This document shows positions 31,061-42,340 of a DNA stretch of 64,000 bases, in pieces (positions within the stretch are counted from its first letter, which is position 1; the number at the start of each line of letters is the position of its first letter). The DNA comes from Adiantum capillus-veneris (Eukaryota; Streptophyta; Polypodiopsida; Polypodiales; Pteridaceae): contig CM043963.1 in assembly GCA_014529385.2 (NCBI GenBank), forward strand, positions 75,838,412-75,902,411, given 5' to 3'. The position numbers and the translations under genes are program-made. Under the pieces are notes generated by a model. It had not been told where the DNA came from, searched no databases, and saw only the letters and a program-made list of their open reading frames with translations.

Positions 31061-33882
31061 TCTTGAGTCTGTCTCTCATGGGAATTCAGTCACTTGTGCC
31101 AACAATGCCTCTTATCCTGTTCAGGGAGTCAAAAAGATTGTTTTACTGCTAAAAATGGTAGTTCTCTCACACTTGTTGACACATTGTATGTACCTGTGAT
31201 CAAGAAGAATCTTTTTCCTATATATGCACTTGCTAGACTTGGACTTTTAGTCAAATTTGTGGATGACAAACGTATTGTACATGATCTCATTTTTGGTGAT
31301 GAAATTGTTGCATCTAGCATTTTATGCCATGGGCTGTATAAGCTCACTTTGTATGACAAGTGTGGGTAGAATTTTGCAAATGCAGTTGTGGATTCCAAGG
31401 CTGTTTTAGATGCAAAACTTTGGCATGCACGTTTTGGACTCTGAATTTTACCAGTTTACTATGTTTGCAAAAAAATTGATTTTAATGATTCTTTGCCGCC
31501 TCTTGAAGCACTTGTCAAACATGTTTGTGAAGGCTGTATTTTGGGTAAGATGCAGCATTCAAATTTTCCAAAGGATGGTTCAGTTAGGGCCACATGCAGG
31601 TTACAGCTTGTGCACAGTGATGTTTGTGGGCCCATGCAAACTTTGTCCTTGGGAAATTACCTTTACTTTGTGACTTTTTTTTATGATTACTCCAAGCATG
31701 CATGGGTAGATCCGCTTAAAGCAAAGTCCAAAGTATTTATGTGCTTCAAACAATTTTTGGCTATGGTTGAAAATGTCTCCAAATGTACTATGGGCACCCT
31801 CCGTTCCGATCAAGGGGGAGTGTGTGTCTCATGAATTTAATGCATTTCTGGCTAGTGGTGGGATAAAACACCAATATATAGTGCCTTATACGCCTCAAAA
31901 AAATGGTGTTGCTGATAGAAAAATCATATCACTTATGGAAATAGCACGATGTAAGGTCAAAAGTCAAGCTTTGCCGCATTCGTTTTGGCTTGAGGCCATC
32001 ATGTGTGCCACTTATGTACTTAACATGTGTCTTAAAAAAGCTTTGCAGTATATAACTCTATATGAATCATGGCATGATAGAAATCCTTCTATTGAGCACA
32101 TGCGTGTTTTTGGATGTTTGGCATATTCTTTGGTGCCTGAAACACAACACAAAAAATTGGATGATAAGACTGCCAAATGTATTTTTGTCTGTCATAGTGC
32201 TGAAAGCGAAGGTTACATGTTGTATCTTGGTCTCACGGGATGTTGTCTTTGTGGAAGATTTTGTTTAGCCCTTCCTGTCATGTACTAGAGACAATAATGT
32301 AAGCTCACAGGACATAAATGCCACTTTTCCAATGGTGGAAGTTCAAATATAAATTCCAATGAGGCAAATGTACAACCTATGGGGATTTCTGAAAATATTA
32401 CATATCAACCTATTACTGATGTAGATGTACATGATGTACTTGATGAGGAAAGGGTTGAGAATGAGTAGGCTAGAGGTATGCCAAAATGGCTAGTGCATAC
32501 TTTGCGTGGATGCACCTTTGTCTAGTCGTACTCGTTCAAGTTCTCGCCATGCATTTTATGCATCAGATTATTATGCTTTGGGTATGTCTAGCTTACATGA
32601 TGTTGAGGAACCTCTGTCTTTTGATGAAGCAAAAAATTCAAAAAATTGGATGGCTCCCATGCAATCAGAATATGATGCACTTATAGAAAAAGACACATCG
32701 ACTTAATGTGATTTGCCTCCTAAAAAAAAGGCCATTGGTACAAACTGGGTTTACAAGTTGAAATGCACGCCGGATGGTGAGATTGATCGCTATTAGGCTT
32801 GACTTGTTGCAAAAGGTTATGCAAACAGAAAGGCATAGATTATGAAGAGACTTTTTCTCCCACTTGTGTATGACTACTATGCGTTTTCTATGTGCATTGG
32901 CATCTCATTTTGGTTGGGATGTACATCAATCAGAGATTGTTACTGGTTTTTTGAATGGTGACATATTTGAGCAAGTTTATGTAACATATCCTCGCGGTTT
33001 TGTCTCAAGAAAGGACACGAGGATAAAGCATGTAGATGTAAGACATATTTGTATGGGTTGAAGCAATCTCCTCGTGCTTGGTATGAGAAATCTGATACTC
33101 ATTTGGTCAAACGAGGCTTTTGTAATAGTACCACAGAAAGCACATTGTATGTAAAGCGTGAGGGTGACATACTTCTCATTGTCGTTCTCTACGTGGATGA
33201 TTTGCTTATCACTGGGCCAAATGAGAGACATATTGCTGAATGTAAGGCTGATTTGAATGCTACTTTCAAGATGAAATATTTGGGACTTTTTTTATCATTA
33301 CTCCGGTATACAGTTTAAGCAAAGTGATGGTGGTATTGACTTGTGTCAGACAAGTTACATAGAGACATTGCTATGTAAGTTTGGACTTGAGGATTGCAAA
33401 GCTATTGCCACTCTTATGGAAACAGGTTTGAAATTGAGTCTTCGTGATGTTGGAAATCCTGTCAATGTCACTCTTTACCAAATTTCTATTGGATGCCTCA
33501 TTTATGTATACAACACGAGGCCGGATGTTCAGTTTGCAATCTCATAGATCAGCAAGTTCATGCATAGACTAGAGTCTAAGCATTGGCAAGATGTCAAGAG
33601 GATTTTTTTCTACTTGAGTGGAACTTTACATATTGTGTTGTTTTATCCCAAGGGGGGATCACACCGGATTTACATGCTTTTTTGGACTCAGATTGGGCTG
33701 GTTGTTTTGACACGTGAGTGTCCACAAGTGGTTTTTGTTAATTCATGCTTAGCAGTTCATGTATATCAGGTTGAGCAAGAAGCAACCTACTATGGCCACT
33801 TCTAGTTGTGAGGCTGAGTACATGGTAGTCTTCACAACTACGGTTGAGTGTGTACGGCTCAAACGCCTTATGGCTGAAAACC
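31061..33882 (+). pseudogene. pol of element D after element E
   Basis: It resumes in protease (GSSLTLVDTLYVPVIKKNLF near 31160), then pre-integrase CEGCILGKMQHSNFPK near 31530, integrase LVHSDVCGP near 31610, LRSDQGG near 31800, then a shift, and HQYIVPYTPQKNGVADRKI near 31870, where the expected catalytic E of the NGVAER block reads D. RT: YGLKQSPRAWYEK near 33050 and an intact YVDDLLITG near 33195. RNase H: SCEAEYMVVFTTTVECVRLK near 33805. Stops and shifts occur throughout, for example near 31375, 32286, 32705, 32850 and 33316. It is cut at about 33882 by the junction with element G. Confidence 0.88.
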
Positions 33883-34462
33883 TTGTCTCCTTCTTTGGAA
33901 GTAGCAAGACAATGATGCTCATATGCGTACTTCTTATATGGATGTTGAGCTTGCTTAACATTTTTTTGAGCAACTCAAAGCATATCAAAATGGTCTTGGA
34001 GAAAATCCTTCGTTTGTTGTATTTTCTCCTTAGTTAACCCCACTGTAACGGGTCATCTAGGTTGAAAACCATATAAAGGCATTAATGGACTAAACCTTGT
34101 AGTCACATGCTTTGAACTATTATAAGAAAATTCCAATATAAGCAAGTAGTCTTCCCAATTGCTTTGCCTCTTGCTAACGTACACTCATAGCATATCCTCT
34201 AGCACTTGATTAACTCTTTCGGTTTGACCATATGTTTCTGGATGATCAGCCATACTCAGATTAAATGTAGTTTCCAACTTTTGAAACACGACTCTCCAGA
34301 AGTAATTATCGAACTTTCAATCTCTGTCACTATAATGATACTAGCTGGAAGACCGGAGACTCCATATATATGCTCTATAAATAGCCGTGCTAATTCCCAC
34401 GTCTTAACCATAGTCTTAGTGGTAATGAATCGACCCATCTTTGTTAGACGGTCTACAATTAC
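33883..34462 (-). pseudogene. Element G integrase, C-terminal half (left of F)
   Basis: The minus strand gives VDRLTKMGRFITTKTMVKTW, then ELARLFIEHIYGVSGLPASI, the gypsy integrase core between the first and second aspartates. A decayed DREPKF-like block, a DHPET-like block near 34235 and the C-terminal EGDKVF near 33890 follow. The frame joins exactly to the other half of G at 55382, once element F and one ATTAC copy are removed. It is cut on the left by the junction with copia D, so no chromodomain or 3' LTR can be seen. Confidence 0.85.
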
Positions 34463-35395
34463 TGCTGGACGGATTCGCTGCGGCGGATGTCAACACAGCT
34501 AGAACTCACCTAACATACAATGTCAGCTAAGGACGAAGCTCGACCCGCAGGCGCATGGAAGCAAGCATAAGGTGTCAACCTACACTCGGCCGACTCCTAA
34601 CTAATTCCTACAGAGGTCTCTACCAATTGTCTAAGTCACAGCCTTCAAGAGTGCATAAGAGGAAACTTCCTACAACGTTGTCTAGAGCCGAACACCCATC
34701 AAACAATCTCCAAACACCATAGAACTTGAAGGAGACCCTACTAACACCAATAGGTCGCTCTCCCTAAGGTCTATGAACCAAAACCCCACCCCAAAACATC
34801 CAGTGTAAAATCATGTAGGATGTCTGGCCAAAATTTGCAGGTCTTCGTTTCTGAAATCTAAAGTGCCTAATGTGTAGCTCTACTCAATGTGAACGCGTGG
34901 ATATGCTGCAATGCAAAATCGGACAACGTATGCTCACCAAATCACCAGATGAAGCTCGTAGAAGGAGCTCGCAAAACCGGACCGTACACGCGCAATGTAG
35001 GTATTAGCTCGTAGCTCTCGTCGAGGACAACACGTTGTACTTCTCCGCACTCGATTCCGACCACCGGTGCACACGTAGCGTCAAGAGGAAGCTCACGCTC
35101 TCTCTCGTACACAGTACGCTCACTCACAGACTTCAAAACTTCTTTTTTAAAAATGACAAAAGGTCCTTCATTAAGGTCAAAAAGTGGTATATATACCTTA
35201 CAATTCTCAAACCCTAAAGTTCCAAGTCAACCATCTACTCAGTCTAACTATCAAAACTGGGATACAATCTGGAAACTTCTGTAAGCCCCAATATTTACAA
35301 GGTGAAAAATCGGGTTTCCTCAATAAATGAAAAATTACAAAAAATGATAATCTTCCGAGTAGTTAGTTTCCGTGGGGTGTGTCCAGCTTCTAACA
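34463..35395 (-). repeat. 3' LTR of element F
   Basis: On the plus strand, from TGCTGGACGG (TGTTGG in the other LTR) to CTTCTAACA. It aligns over its full length with 54453-55376. The 9-bp length difference is a small indel near 34855. Most visible differences are C/T or G/A. Confidence 0.93.
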
Positions 35396-35409
35396 CTCCC
35401 CCCCTCCTT
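35396..35409 (-). promoter_or_regulatory. Polypurine tract of element F
   Basis: The complement is AAGGAGGGGGGGAG, directly next to the 3' LTR. An identical 13-base core recurs at 41178-41190. Confidence 0.85.
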
Positions 35410-35447
35410 GCTCATGTCGTCCCCGACATAGCCGCTGATCTGCTGCT

Positions 35448-38400
35448 TCATCGTATGGTTTCGTGCATCTTGATCAATGATACGTATCTTGCATGTAGAT
35501 TCATCATTGTTGGGCCGAAAATATCAGTGTTTATTGTGAAGAAGGCGGTGTAGAACGCTTCTTCAAAGGCCTGGAGGTGATAGGATGGTAGAAACATTAT
35601 CCTTTGATACAACGCATGTATCACCTCCTTGGAAGGCTGACCAGACATATCATAGGCATATCTATAAGTATCTTGGAAGAAGAAGATATTGTCTGTCACC
35701 TGGCCTGGCTTGAATGTCTCAAATACTGCTAAAAAAGTTTTGTAGATTTTCTTCATCATGATGCACGTAAGGTCAGCTGAGCCAGTGAACAATTTGATGG
35801 CGCCCGTTAGGGTTTTCACCATGTATTGGACACTTATTCTCTCACCTGCCTTCAAGCCTGACATCTTAGGATAATTCAGCCAAGTGGGTTGCCTCCTTTG
35901 TAATATCTCCTGGGCCTTCCACGTCCTGATCCTTGGTAGAGGACAAAAGCTGAGGTTGTCTCTGATGTTTTTCTGTGCCTCTACCAAATGGATTAGGTAT
36001 TGTGGGTACTTTGTGAGCCAAGCCTTTCTCCATTTGGGCTGAGAGTCAACTATTAGCCTGACCCCTTCTGGGTGGGAGATATCTGCGTTGTAGAGTGGCA
36101 CGGTCGGCTCTTCTCTAATCCTCTTATTGATGGTGGCGGCTTCATATTTCAGCAAAGGATATGGGAGAGAGGGTTGAAGCCATTTGCGCTTGAGGTTGCT
36201 GGCGTCAATCTTCTGGATGGTCATGGACTTGAAAACCCTCTGCTCCCACTCCAAGGCTTCCTTCGTTGTCTCTCTGATCTCCACCTCTATTGCATTACAC
36301 AGCTTTTCTTCCTCCTCCTGTGTCAGATCTTGTGGCTCTTGAGAGGATCCTTCTAGGATTTCCTCTTGCATAGGTGTGTCCACCGGATCTGCCACATTTT
36401 CTAAATCTATGCCTTCATTGGCCACTGGCCCTGTGCCTTCTTGCTCTCCGGCTTGTTGTCCTCTCAGCTCCTCAATCTGCTTTAGGAGTTTTTGCTTTTC
36501 TGTTTCTGCTTCTTCGCCCATATTCACGAGGAGGTCGTTCAACTCGGCGTTTATCTTCTCCGCTTCCTCGAGCTTTCTTTTGATACTTTCTAACTCCTCT
36601 TGCATGGCTTTTTGTCCTTCTTCCATTTGTGTTTGCAGAACAATAGACCCTTCTGCCATCATCAATCTTTGCTTTTCTCTAGAGTCAGCTCTTTCTGAAG
36701 TTCTTGCATCTGTTCTTCATACATTTGGCTTTCCGTAGTGATGCGAGTCGAGCTAGTAGCTCTGACTCTGGCTGGAGATGCTCGTAGCCTCTGGATGGTT
36801 TGATCTTTCACTTTGAGCTGGTCCTTGAGCTCAAGGACCTCATCCTGGCTGGCTTCTTGATCTATCTCCGCCTTTTCTTTGGCGTTTCACATTGCTTTAA
36901 CTTCTTTGGATTCCTCAGCCAGCTGTAGGGTCAGGTTATCCCTTTCCCTCTTGGCATCTATCAGTGATTTGCTGAGTTGCTGACATTCCTCTTCAACTCC
37001 TTGCATTCTTAGGGTTGCTGCCTGATTTTCCTTTTCCATTTCCTGGCATCTTTGCAATGCCCTTGCTAGACTGGCGTGTAGATCCGCTTCTCTTTCTTTC
37101 TGCCTTTGACTCTGCTCTTGCTTGGCCTCTTCTTGTTCTTCTGGTTTGTCTTCCTCCATTTTATCTTCTTGTGGAGGGCTATGAGGAGGTGGTGAGGGCG
37201 GTGGGCTGGCCGGTAGAGATGTAGGCTTTTTCTTTAAATCTCGGTCTGTCTTAGTCTTTCTTTCTCTCTCTTGGCTCTCCTGCTCGTCTAGCAGTTTTTG
37301 TCGTACCTGCTCCACTTCTTCTTCTGTAAAAGGTACATGCGGGATATTTTCTAATGCAGCATCAAGAATCTCAAAATTTTTAATGTAATCTTCGAATCTA
37401 TCCCTTTGCACCCTTCAGGATGATCCCGACATTGCTTCTAGAGACGGCTTCCAGAGCTCACTCAAATCGCCTTTAAGGGCTCTTTCTGCTCTGAAGCTCT
37501 CCATCAGCCGCTCTAGTCTTGCCGCTTTTTGTGACTTTGTCTCTTTTGCCGGCACTTGGGAAAATTATTTCTTTCCTTTCTTTTGCTCTGGTTGCTCTTC
37601 TTGAACAGGCTCTAGCTGTCTTTTCAATCTTGTAGCAACCCTTGGTGCTCTTTGTGGCTTGTCTTCTTTGTCTTCTTTGAGCCTCGGCCAGTCGTTCTGT
37701 GACGGGGGGTCAGGCCATCTTCCTTTTGCGTGCAATGCCCCATAAATCACCTTAGTGATTAGTTCTCCTAGCACAATATACGTTGGCTTCTTGTTACCCA
37801 TCTTCACTAGGTTGTCATGTATATATGCTGCATAATTGATTATCTTTGGAGTGCTCTTCATCATTGCCCAAGTGAATGTTGTGGCAATTGCACCTAGTGG
37901 CATTCTGTACTTTTGTGGCCTCTTCGTACACATATGGAAGTATTGGTTGTACAACTGACTCATGATTGCTACTCTTGGGTTGGCAATATCTTCAAAAGTG
38001 TAGTTTCCTTTCTTCTCATTGTACACCTTGACATCATCTCTTCTTTTAGTTACATTATCTAGTGCATCTGCTACAACCTGCTTGGTGATGACTATTTTGG
38101 AGAGATCTAGTGCATCTGCTACAACCTGCTTGGTGATGACTATTTATGTTTCTGGCCTGCCTTGCAGATCGGTTACTCTGGCCACTCCATCTTCTTTGAT
38201 GGTCGTCACAATCTCCCAGACTCTCTTTATGTCAACCCCTGCCGGCACTGCTTCAAAATAGTTGTGGAGATCAATCTTCTCCAAGTACCTGGCTATCTTG
38301 CTTCTTACGAACTCATTGAGTTCTCGCGGTAGCATTGGTAGCTCGATCACATTCCCTTCAGTGTCTTTGAACACTCCTCGGTAGATCTTTAGTTTGTTGG

Positions 38401-38554
38401 ACTCTAACAGATCTTCTTGGATCCATTTGCTGGTGGGCTTTAGTGTTCCTTCTGGTATGACGAAGGGCTCCACCTCTTCTAGGTAATCCTTAATGGTCAT
38501 TCTTTTCTTCTTTGCCGGTGACTTCGCGGGTGCCATAGACCCTGTTGCACTCAA
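35448..38554 (-). pseudogene. ~1,035-codon coiled-coil reading frame of unknown function in element F
   Basis: I do not recognise this gene. It starts with an ATG whose complement ends at 38554 (MSATGSMAPAKSPAKKKR). One frame runs to about 36690, broken by stops at 38144-38146, 37565-37567, about 37412 and about 36886, then shifts by one frame and stays open for 405 codons to 35448. Parts in order: a short basic start; a compact domain (residues ~25-290, with YNQYFHMCTKRPQKYRMPLG); a Pro-rich linker (PASPPPSPPPHSPPQ, ~residue 450); a long Glu/Lys/Gln coiled coil (~470-740); and a compact C-terminal domain ending in LHARYVSLIKMHETIR. No signal peptide, membrane span, zinc knuckle or protease motif is seen. 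It lies where Athila-type elements carry an extra ORF, downstream of pol on the same strand. The N-terminal domain weakly resembles, by eye only, plant transposon ORF proteins. Confidence 0.6.
38057..38148 (-). repeat. In-frame 48-bp tandem duplication in the coiled-coil ORF
   Basis: Two copies start at 38057 and 38105. In protein they give VITKQVVADALD twice, spaced 16 residues apart, so the reading frame is unchanged. Confidence 0.9.
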
Positions 38555-38701
38555 TAGTCCGAAGTTAGCGTTTTTTCCATATTAGCTGAGAAACTGAGTT
38601 TTAACTATCCAACTGACTTGAAAATTGAAAATAAAGCTTAAAAGGAACTTGTGAAACTGTGCATGTGCTCACAGTGTCATTCTGGGCAAAAATTTCCATT
38701 T

Positions 38702-38725
38702 AGACATCCTACGCGTAGGATGTCT
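38702..38725. repeat. 24-bp perfect palindrome, copy 1
   Basis: AGACATCCTACG followed at once by its exact reverse complement, with ACGCGT at the centre. Confidence 0.97.
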
Positions 38726-38987
38726 TTTTCATCAAAATTGGTTGATACTTGACATGCTGGTAGTGCATGGCTTATGGAACATGGCTATGTGCTTGGATAT
38801 GGATTTGGGCATCAAAAAGTGGATTTTTTTTTGTTGATTCAGGCTTTAGGTCACAAATTGGGTAGAAAGTCCATAACAGGTAGCAAGTGATGTCCAAATG
38901 GATTGAAAATTGGTATATGGGTTCATTGAACCATGGTATTTGCTCCCATGATGTCACTCTTTGCACAGACGGTCCAAATTATGCTGG

Positions 38988-39011
38988 AGACATCCTACGC
39001 GAAGGATGTCT
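38988..39011. repeat. 24-bp palindrome, copy 2 (one mismatch)
   Basis: Same as copy 1 except that the right half begins CGAAGG instead of CGTAGG. Confidence 0.95.
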
Positions 39012-39272
39012 ATTTCATCAAAATGGCATGAGATTTATTCTGTGGGTAGTCCTTGGCCTATGGAACATGGCTATGCTCTTGGATTTGGATTTGGACAAGG
39101 ATTGATGCTTGTAAGAGCCTGTGTAGTGGTTTTGGGCTCAAAAAGTGTATCTTGAAGGTGTTGGGGGTCAACATTGATTAGAATGGCTTCAAAATTGATA
39201 TATGAGCTCTTGATGATGAGGTGATTGGATCTGGAATGGACAAACATCCTCTGTAGGCCAAAAATGTCAAAT

Positions 39273-39296
39273 AGACATCCTACGCGTAGGATGTCT
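39273..39296. repeat. 24-bp perfect palindrome, copy 3
   Basis: Identical to copy 1. Confidence 0.97.
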
Positions 39297-39556
39297 ACTT
39301 CATCAATTTTTGCTTCTGACCACACAGATTGGTTGGTGATGTGTTGGTGAATGTGTTGTGTAAGTTTCATGTGATTTGGACAAGATTTGGTAGGTCCATG
39401 GCCCATTTTTGCATCTATGCCCTAACTTTGCGTTTTCCATGCATATGAGGTCAATTTTGGTCCAAATGTGATGAAACTTGGTGGAAAGCATGTAAAGGTC
39501 ATTCAGAAAATGTGTGTGATAAAAAATGTTGGGATCTGTGCCCAGAAATGCCCTTG

Positions 39557-39580
39557 AGACATCCTACGCGTAGGATGTCT
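39557..39580. repeat. 24-bp perfect palindrome, copy 4
   Basis: Identical to copy 1. Confidence 0.97.
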
Positions 39581-39600
39581 CCTGATGATTTTTTCATGGA

Positions 39601-41176
39601 TTGTGCCACTAGTGCCTGCCCTTAATCCCCCTGAGTCCCTTTTAAGCCTAATTTCAATAAAAAAGTCAAATAGATAGAAATTAACTCCTTGTGTGGACTT
39701 CAGAGCCTTCAAGCCGTTTTCTGACTTTTGGAGTGCTTTTTGGCGAAGAAATTTCTTGATGTTGGTCTCCATAGCTTCCCGATCCCTTGGGGATCCTTGC
39801 CGTATGGTTTTTGTTGACTTTGGCTTCACTGGAGCTTCATTTGGCAATTTGTCGCTCTAGAAGCACCCGTGGTTGCGTTTACATGACTTCGATGATTTGT
39901 GGTGGTCTACCACCATAGAACTTGGTTGTTGATGGTCTATGAAAGCCGCTCGTGAAGTTTGGTGGCAAACAGGCATGCAGTTTGGCCGCGAGAGCAATTT
40001 GATGCTTTGTGTGTCTAATGCCGTTTCTGAAGCTTAGTGCCGCTTCGGGTCACTTTTTGGTCATGTGGGTCACATAGACTTGTCGAGCATATCGAGATGC
40101 TCCTACCCATGAATTTTGGTAGCATTTGGGTGCCTTTTTGCCGATTTCCCATTTGGTGGCCTCTTGCGGGATTCTAAGAATTAGGGTTTTTTCCGATGGT
40201 TTTCTACTGCCTTTGGACATCTAGGACTGGTCTCCTATGCTAGGGTAAGCTGCCAATGAAGTTTTGTTGCTTTTGGGTTAGCCGTTAGATCCCCGCCTCT
40301 ACTTGTAGGTCTCTACCGCCCGCTTTGTGTGTGAACCCTACGCTAGTTTTCGCGACAAAACGACAAACATGCGCAAAAATCTCAAGGTGGTGAGCCTACC
40401 TCTCATGTCTGAAGCCCGTCGGGTAGTCGTGCGCATCGTAGAAGCTGCTGGAAGGTCCGTTCGCTCTAGGTGGCAGAAGCTCTCTCCACAAGGTCAATAG
40501 TGAAAATGAGCAAAAAATGAGGTGAAAATTTCTTATAATGGAGGTCCCCGAACCACTTTTCATGAAATTTGACATGTGATCCCATCTTCTTGCGAGATGC
40601 GGTTTAGGATAAAAAATTTCTTGATTTGGACTTCATTTGCTCTGTTACCAGAAATTTGGCATTTCGGTCAAAACCTGGCCAAAACACGCTTTCCGCTCCA
40701 GTCTCATAATTGCACCCCCACTGTACCATAGGTTGTCCTATAGTCACTGATCATCCCCATATTTTTTGTTTTTCATTACGACTTTTTCTCACTTGCTTTT
40801 TGTATTTTTGAAGTTTTTCTGCCGAAAATTAGCAAAATTAAAAGGAAAATAGCAAATCAAACCCAGAAAATCCCCAAAAATCCTAATAAATCACAAACAT
40901 CACCGCAAAACATTATATACACTCACATGTAATTTTTATGGTTGGATTTCTCCGTTTTACCAATATTTTGGACGAAAAATGGATATTTCTACTTATATAT
41001 ACACATCTAGGGGCTTGATTTGGCGTTTGGCCCCATATACCTATAGATACATGTTGTATAAGGGCATATATACTTGGGTTAGTCCAAAAAAATTTGCAAT
41101 CAAACAACAACCCTTAAAATAGTCAAAAATCATGCCCTTTTTGCTCTTTCTGCTATTGGTTCTGCATTTGAGAATG
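39601..41176. other. Spacer of element F without recognised genes
   Basis: It lies between the palindrome array and the internal polypurine tract. A minus-strand open frame at 39503-39847 has no known domain and runs into palindrome copy 4; I do not call it a gene. The rest has no recognised repeat or LTR end. Confidence 0.4.
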
Positions 41177-41190
41177 CCTCCCCCCCTCCT
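41177..41190 (-). promoter_or_regulatory. Internal second polypurine tract of element F
   Basis: The complement is AGGAGGGGGGGAGG, sharing 13 consecutive bases with the terminal tract at 35396. It lies about 235 bp after the end of the pol tail frame. Confidence 0.55.
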
Positions 41191-41423
41191 AGCCAGAGTC
41201 CTCCCGGACAACATGGTATCGCCTCGGAGTATGTGCCGTACATAGGTTGAAAAATTTGTGCTAATACTTGGCCGATTAATGTGGCCCTAATTCATGCATA
41301 CTCGGTCAATACATGGAAAAATTCATGCTGTGCAAGAGAAGGGAATAAGCAAGATGCTTATTGGCATTTGCCGTCGAGGTTTCTTGTTTTCTTTGCAAGT
41401 AACAGCTGTAACTCTACTGCTCT

Positions 41424-42340
41424 CTATTTAATTGTCTTTTTTGTAAAAGGCAGTCGCTTTGCCGCTACTGTTGATATAATCGTAGTGGTTTCTATGGAGA
41501 GGATTGGCTTGGCTGTAATGGCCGTGGACTGTATTTCTTTTGTTGTCCATTGGTAGCTTGTTTTTTCCGGTTTTTGTAAGTGTTTTGCTACTTCCTTGGT
41601 TGCCACTGTTTTGTTGCGGATCGGCATCCACTTGAGTCGGTTGTCCTTTTTCAAATGCAGTTGTCTACCTTCCGTTGTTGCTTGTACTGAAGGGAGTTCC
41701 TTTTGCTTTTGTTTCGGTATCCAAATGCGAGTAACATTTGGGTTATTGCTGAGCATTTTCTTTGGGATCCATATCTGTTTTATGCCCTTGGTTTTTGGTT
41801 GAACTATCTGCTTCCGTTGAATTCTTTCGTTGCATTGTTGTTTGTCTGCCATGTCATTTCTATCCTTCCGCATCCATACTTGTTTCCCTTGTTTTGGTAA
41901 TCTAGATCTTTGCATTGCGGTCGGTGACTTCGTATGTATGTAGTTAGCATGGTTGGCTTTTACCTGTCTGTTGGCCTTGGGTATCATGTTGTTCTTTGGT
42001 GGCATTCTTGCTTTTGGCTCTTTTTCCAGTGATTGCATTGCTCGCAGAGCTGATTATTCCGGTATTGTGGAGCAAAGACTATCACCTGTTGTTCTTGTGC
42101 ATGCTGAATTTTGACTGCATTCACATTCCAATCTATCTGCACATTGTACTCTTTTTGCCAAGGTTGTCCCAAAATCATTGGGTGTTGTGTGCTTTCATCC
42201 TTCACCACATAGAATTTGTGTGGGTAAATATATTGATGTATTTGTACATGCAATATAGTCCATCCCAATGTTTTCAACGGGTGTGATGTACTACTTTCTA
42301 GCACTTGAGGAGTAGGATGAAGTTGACCTGTGGATTTGAG
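41424..42340 (-). pseudogene. Protease-like half-domain and Trp-rich basic tail after integrase (element F)
   Basis: Directly after the integrase similarity fades (near KSTGQ at about 42325) a different frame gives TSHPLKTLGWTILHVQIHQY, then STQHPMILGQPWQKEYNVQI, wording typical of the second half of a retroviral-type aspartic protease (flap to ILGxPW), but without a DSG/DTG site. It passes with a frame change into a very basic tail in which W motifs recur: KQVWMRKD, KQIWIPKK, TRIWIPKQ and LKWMPIRN. The stretch ends at a stop at 41424. It may be a fused duplicate of a protease end, or a lineage-specific extension; function unknown. The element's normal protease lies separately at about 46200. 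Confidence 0.5.

Larger units (their letters stand above)
25245..33882 (+). mobile_element. Element D: Ty1/copia of the C family, split by element E
   Basis: A 5' LTR and PBS are followed by gag, then element E (26897-31060, opposite strand), then protease end, integrase, RT and RNase H. The coding sequence on the two sides of E joins in register inside protease. RNase H is cut at about 33882, where gypsy element G begins, so the 3' LTR is missing and no target duplication can be tested at the right. The left flank GTTAG (25240-25244) is the candidate duplication. Confidence 0.9.
38560..39600. repeat. Diverged ~285-bp tandem repeat array with palindromes
   Basis: Palindromes begin at 38702, 38988, 39273 and 39557, spaced 286, 285 and 284 bp. 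The bodies share scattered phrases such as TTCATCAAAAT and TATGGAACATGGCTATG but have diverged strongly. It lies between the pol tail and the coiled-coil ORF of element F. Confidence 0.8.

Noticed and set aside
35448-38554. Envelope-like gene of an endogenous retrovirus-like element
   Set aside because: The position fits, but no signal peptide, membrane segment or cleavage site is visible; the main feature is a coiled coil.
38702-39580. Regularly spaced repeats that might look like a CRISPR array
   Set aside because: The spacing is about 285 bp, the repeat is a full palindrome, the setting is a plant retrotransposon and there are no cas genes.
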